A stretch of 6,569 nt of DNA from an uncultured Collinsella sp. GTDB taxonomy: Bacteria; Actinomycetota; Coriobacteriia; Coriobacteriales; Coriobacteriaceae. Positions 5,467 to 6,569 of the stretch are shown in pieces. The stretch spans positions 1 to 6,569 of the forward strand of contig CAUAJB010000083.1 in the NCBI GenBank assembly GCA_958429225.1, read 5' to 3'. The position numbers and the translations under genes are program-made. The notes beneath the pieces were generated by a model. It had not been told where the DNA came from, did no database searches, and worked only from the letters and a program-made list of their open reading frames with translations. Each line of letters opens with the position of its first letter. Within the stretch, counting starts at the first letter, position 1.

Positions 5467-5494
5467 TTCGGTCGACGCCAGTCGGTGCTAAGCT
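5467..5494 (+). promoter_or_regulatory. Possible promoter for the MATE gene
   Basis: TAAGCT at 5489-5494, preceded directly by TGC (an extended -10 arrangement), has TTCGGT at 5467-5472 sixteen bases upstream as a weak -35 box. It would give a leader of about 55 bases. The match is modest and was picked partly because the gap between the methyltransferase and the MATE gene (125 bases) leaves room for an independent promoter. Confidence 0.3.
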
Positions 5495-5556
5495 GACATT
5501 GGCTTTGGTCTTAAATTGCCGTTTTGTTGTTTAACATACGTTGGCGGGGAGGGCGT

Positions 5557-6569
5557 GTGGCTAAGAAATCTACGGCTATCGATGTAACGCAGGGTGTCAT
5601 TTGGCAACAGCTGCTGTCGCTGTGCGTCCCCATCTTCTTTAGTTCGTTTTTTCAGCAGGCCTACACGCTTATCGGTACGTATATCGTTGGCCAGTTTGGC
5701 GGCAAGCTCGCGCTGGGCGGCATTCAGGCCACGATGGTCCTCACCGAGCTCTGCATTGGCTTTTGCGTTGGCGTCGGCGCCGGCTGCGCGGTCATTACCG
5801 GTCAGTATTTTGGCCAGCACGATGATGAGCGACTGAGTCGTTCGGTCCATACAGCCATGACGCTCGCGCTGGTGGGCGGTATCGCTTTCTCGATTCTTGG
5901 CATAGTGTTCGTTGAGCCCATGCTGGTGCTTATGAACACGCCGCATGAACTATTGGCCGAGGGTGTGGCCTATGCTCGCTGTTATTTTGCCGCGATGGTT
6001 GCGGCACTGCTGCTGAATATGGGAACCGCACTGCTGCGTGCCGTGGGCGACACGCGCGGGCCCGCCGTGATCATTGCCTCTGGCTGCCTTGTTAACGTGG
6101 TGCTGGATATCATCTTTGTCGCTGTGTTGCATATGGAGGCGCTGGGCTGCGGCATCGCAGTGGCGCTGACCATTTGCTCCAATGCAACGATGATCGTGTT
6201 GCGCATGATGCGCGCTCCGGGTGCATGGCGTCTTTCGCTGTCTAAGCTCGGTATCGATCGCGGTATTTGCAAGAGTATGATCTCGTGTGGTCTGCCACTC
6301 GGTTTTCAATCGGCTGCCTATTCGATCTCGAACGTGCTGATCCAGGTGTCGGTTAATTCGTTTGGCGCCGATGTCACGACTGCTTGGGGTCTATCTGGGC
6401 GCCTGGATGGCATTATCTGGATGGTGACCGAGGCGCTCGGCGTATCGATCACTACGTTCTCGGCGCAGAACTTTGGCGCGCGCAACTACGAGCGCATGCG
6501 CAAGGGCTACCATACGTCGCTCGTGCTGTCGTTTATGCTCATTGGTGGCCTGTCTGCCGTGCTGCTGGT
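5557..6569 (+). CDS. MATE-family multidrug/cation antiporter (3' end outside window)
   Basis: This is an inner-membrane efflux transporter that would exchange Na+ or H+ for cationic drugs or metabolites; the substrate is not predictable. The first 337 codons are present and the frame runs off the window end without a stop. MATE proteins usually have about 450 residues and 12 transmembrane helices, so roughly the first two thirds is seen. Family features are the N-terminal TQGVIWQQLLSLCVPIFFSSFFQQAYTLI pattern (11-39) followed by IVGQFGG, the motif LRAVGDTRGP at 160-169 at the end of a helix, and FSAQNFGARN at 311-320. Long hydrophobic segments recur, for example about 56-82, 101-125, 141-160 and 169-190. 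The start is GTG at 5557 with GGAGG 4 bases upstream. It may have its own promoter in the preceding 125-base gap. Confidence 0.92.
   Translation, partial: MAKKSTAIDVTQGVIWQQLLSLCVPIFFSSFFQQAYTLIGTYIVGQFGGKLALGGIQATMVLTELCIGFCVGVGAGCAVITGQYFGQHDDERLSRSVHTAMTLALVGGIAFSILGIVFVEPMLVLMNTPHELLAEGVAYARCYFAAMVAALLLNMGTALLRAVGDTRGPAVIIASGCLVNVVLDIIFVAVLHMEALGCGIAVALTICSNATMIVLRMMRAPGAWRLSLSKLGIDRGICKSMISCGLPLGFQSAAYSISNVLIQVSVNSFGADVTTAWGLSGRLDGIIWMVTEALGVSITTFSAQNFGARNYERMRKGYHTSLVLSFMLIGGLSAVLL

Noticed and set aside
5443..5486. Hairpins after the methyltransferase gene (CACC/GGTG and CGAC/GTCG stems)
   Set aside because: The stems are only 4-6 pairs with wobbles and lack a clear T-run, so I do not call a terminator.
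5488..6309. Two minus-strand open frames opposite the MATE gene
   Set aside because: The plus strand carries an uninterrupted MATE frame with family motifs and a strong ribosome binding site; the minus-strand frames are compositional shadows.

Overview
The window reads as ordinary chromosomal sequence from a GC-rich bacterium. Its codon use, frequent GTG starts, strong AGGAGG-type ribosome binding sites and gene content suggest a gut actinobacterium of the Coriobacteriia, such as Collinsella or Olsenella. That assignment is inference from general resemblance, not a database match. No RNA gene, insertion sequence, prophage, CRISPR array or origin is visible, and no gap between genes exceeds 300 bases.

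Left part (1-2100, + strand): the 3' end of ftsY, cut by the window edge, is followed 10 bases later by a complete ffh. These are the two GTPases of the signal recognition particle pathway: the membrane receptor and the protein that binds signal sequences and SRP RNA. The ffh ribosome binding site overlaps the ftsY stop codon, so the two are probably co-transcribed and translationally coupled. A strong hairpin ends the unit.

Middle (2151-3030): one minus-strand gene encodes an unusual two-domain protein. It has an N-terminal DUF134/UPF0251 helix-turn-helix domain, a C-terminal NifX/NifB-like metal-cofactor-binding domain, and a His/Cys-rich tail that looks like a metal ligand. A good ribosome binding site and ATG lie exactly at the domain junction. 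A perfect 12-base palindrome sits just upstream of the gene, with a degenerate second copy about five helical turns away. This is the most interesting part of the window: it looks like a self-contained, possibly autoregulated, metal- or redox-responsive regulator.

Right-middle (3031-4407, + strand): thyA and folA form a tight two-gene unit. ThyA makes dTMP and turns methylene-tetrahydrofolate into dihydrofolate, and DHFR recycles that dihydrofolate. The ThyA resembles the Bacillus/phage phi3T type more than the E. coli type, and the DHFR lacks the usual LPW motif. A hairpin follows.

Right part (4517-6569, + strand): a SpoU/TrmH-family RNA 2'-O-ribose methyltransferase, then the first 337 codons of a MATE-family multidrug/cation antiporter that runs off the window end.

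Most of the window is conserved housekeeping. The only plausible candidate for something under-described is the DUF134-NifX fusion with its control region.
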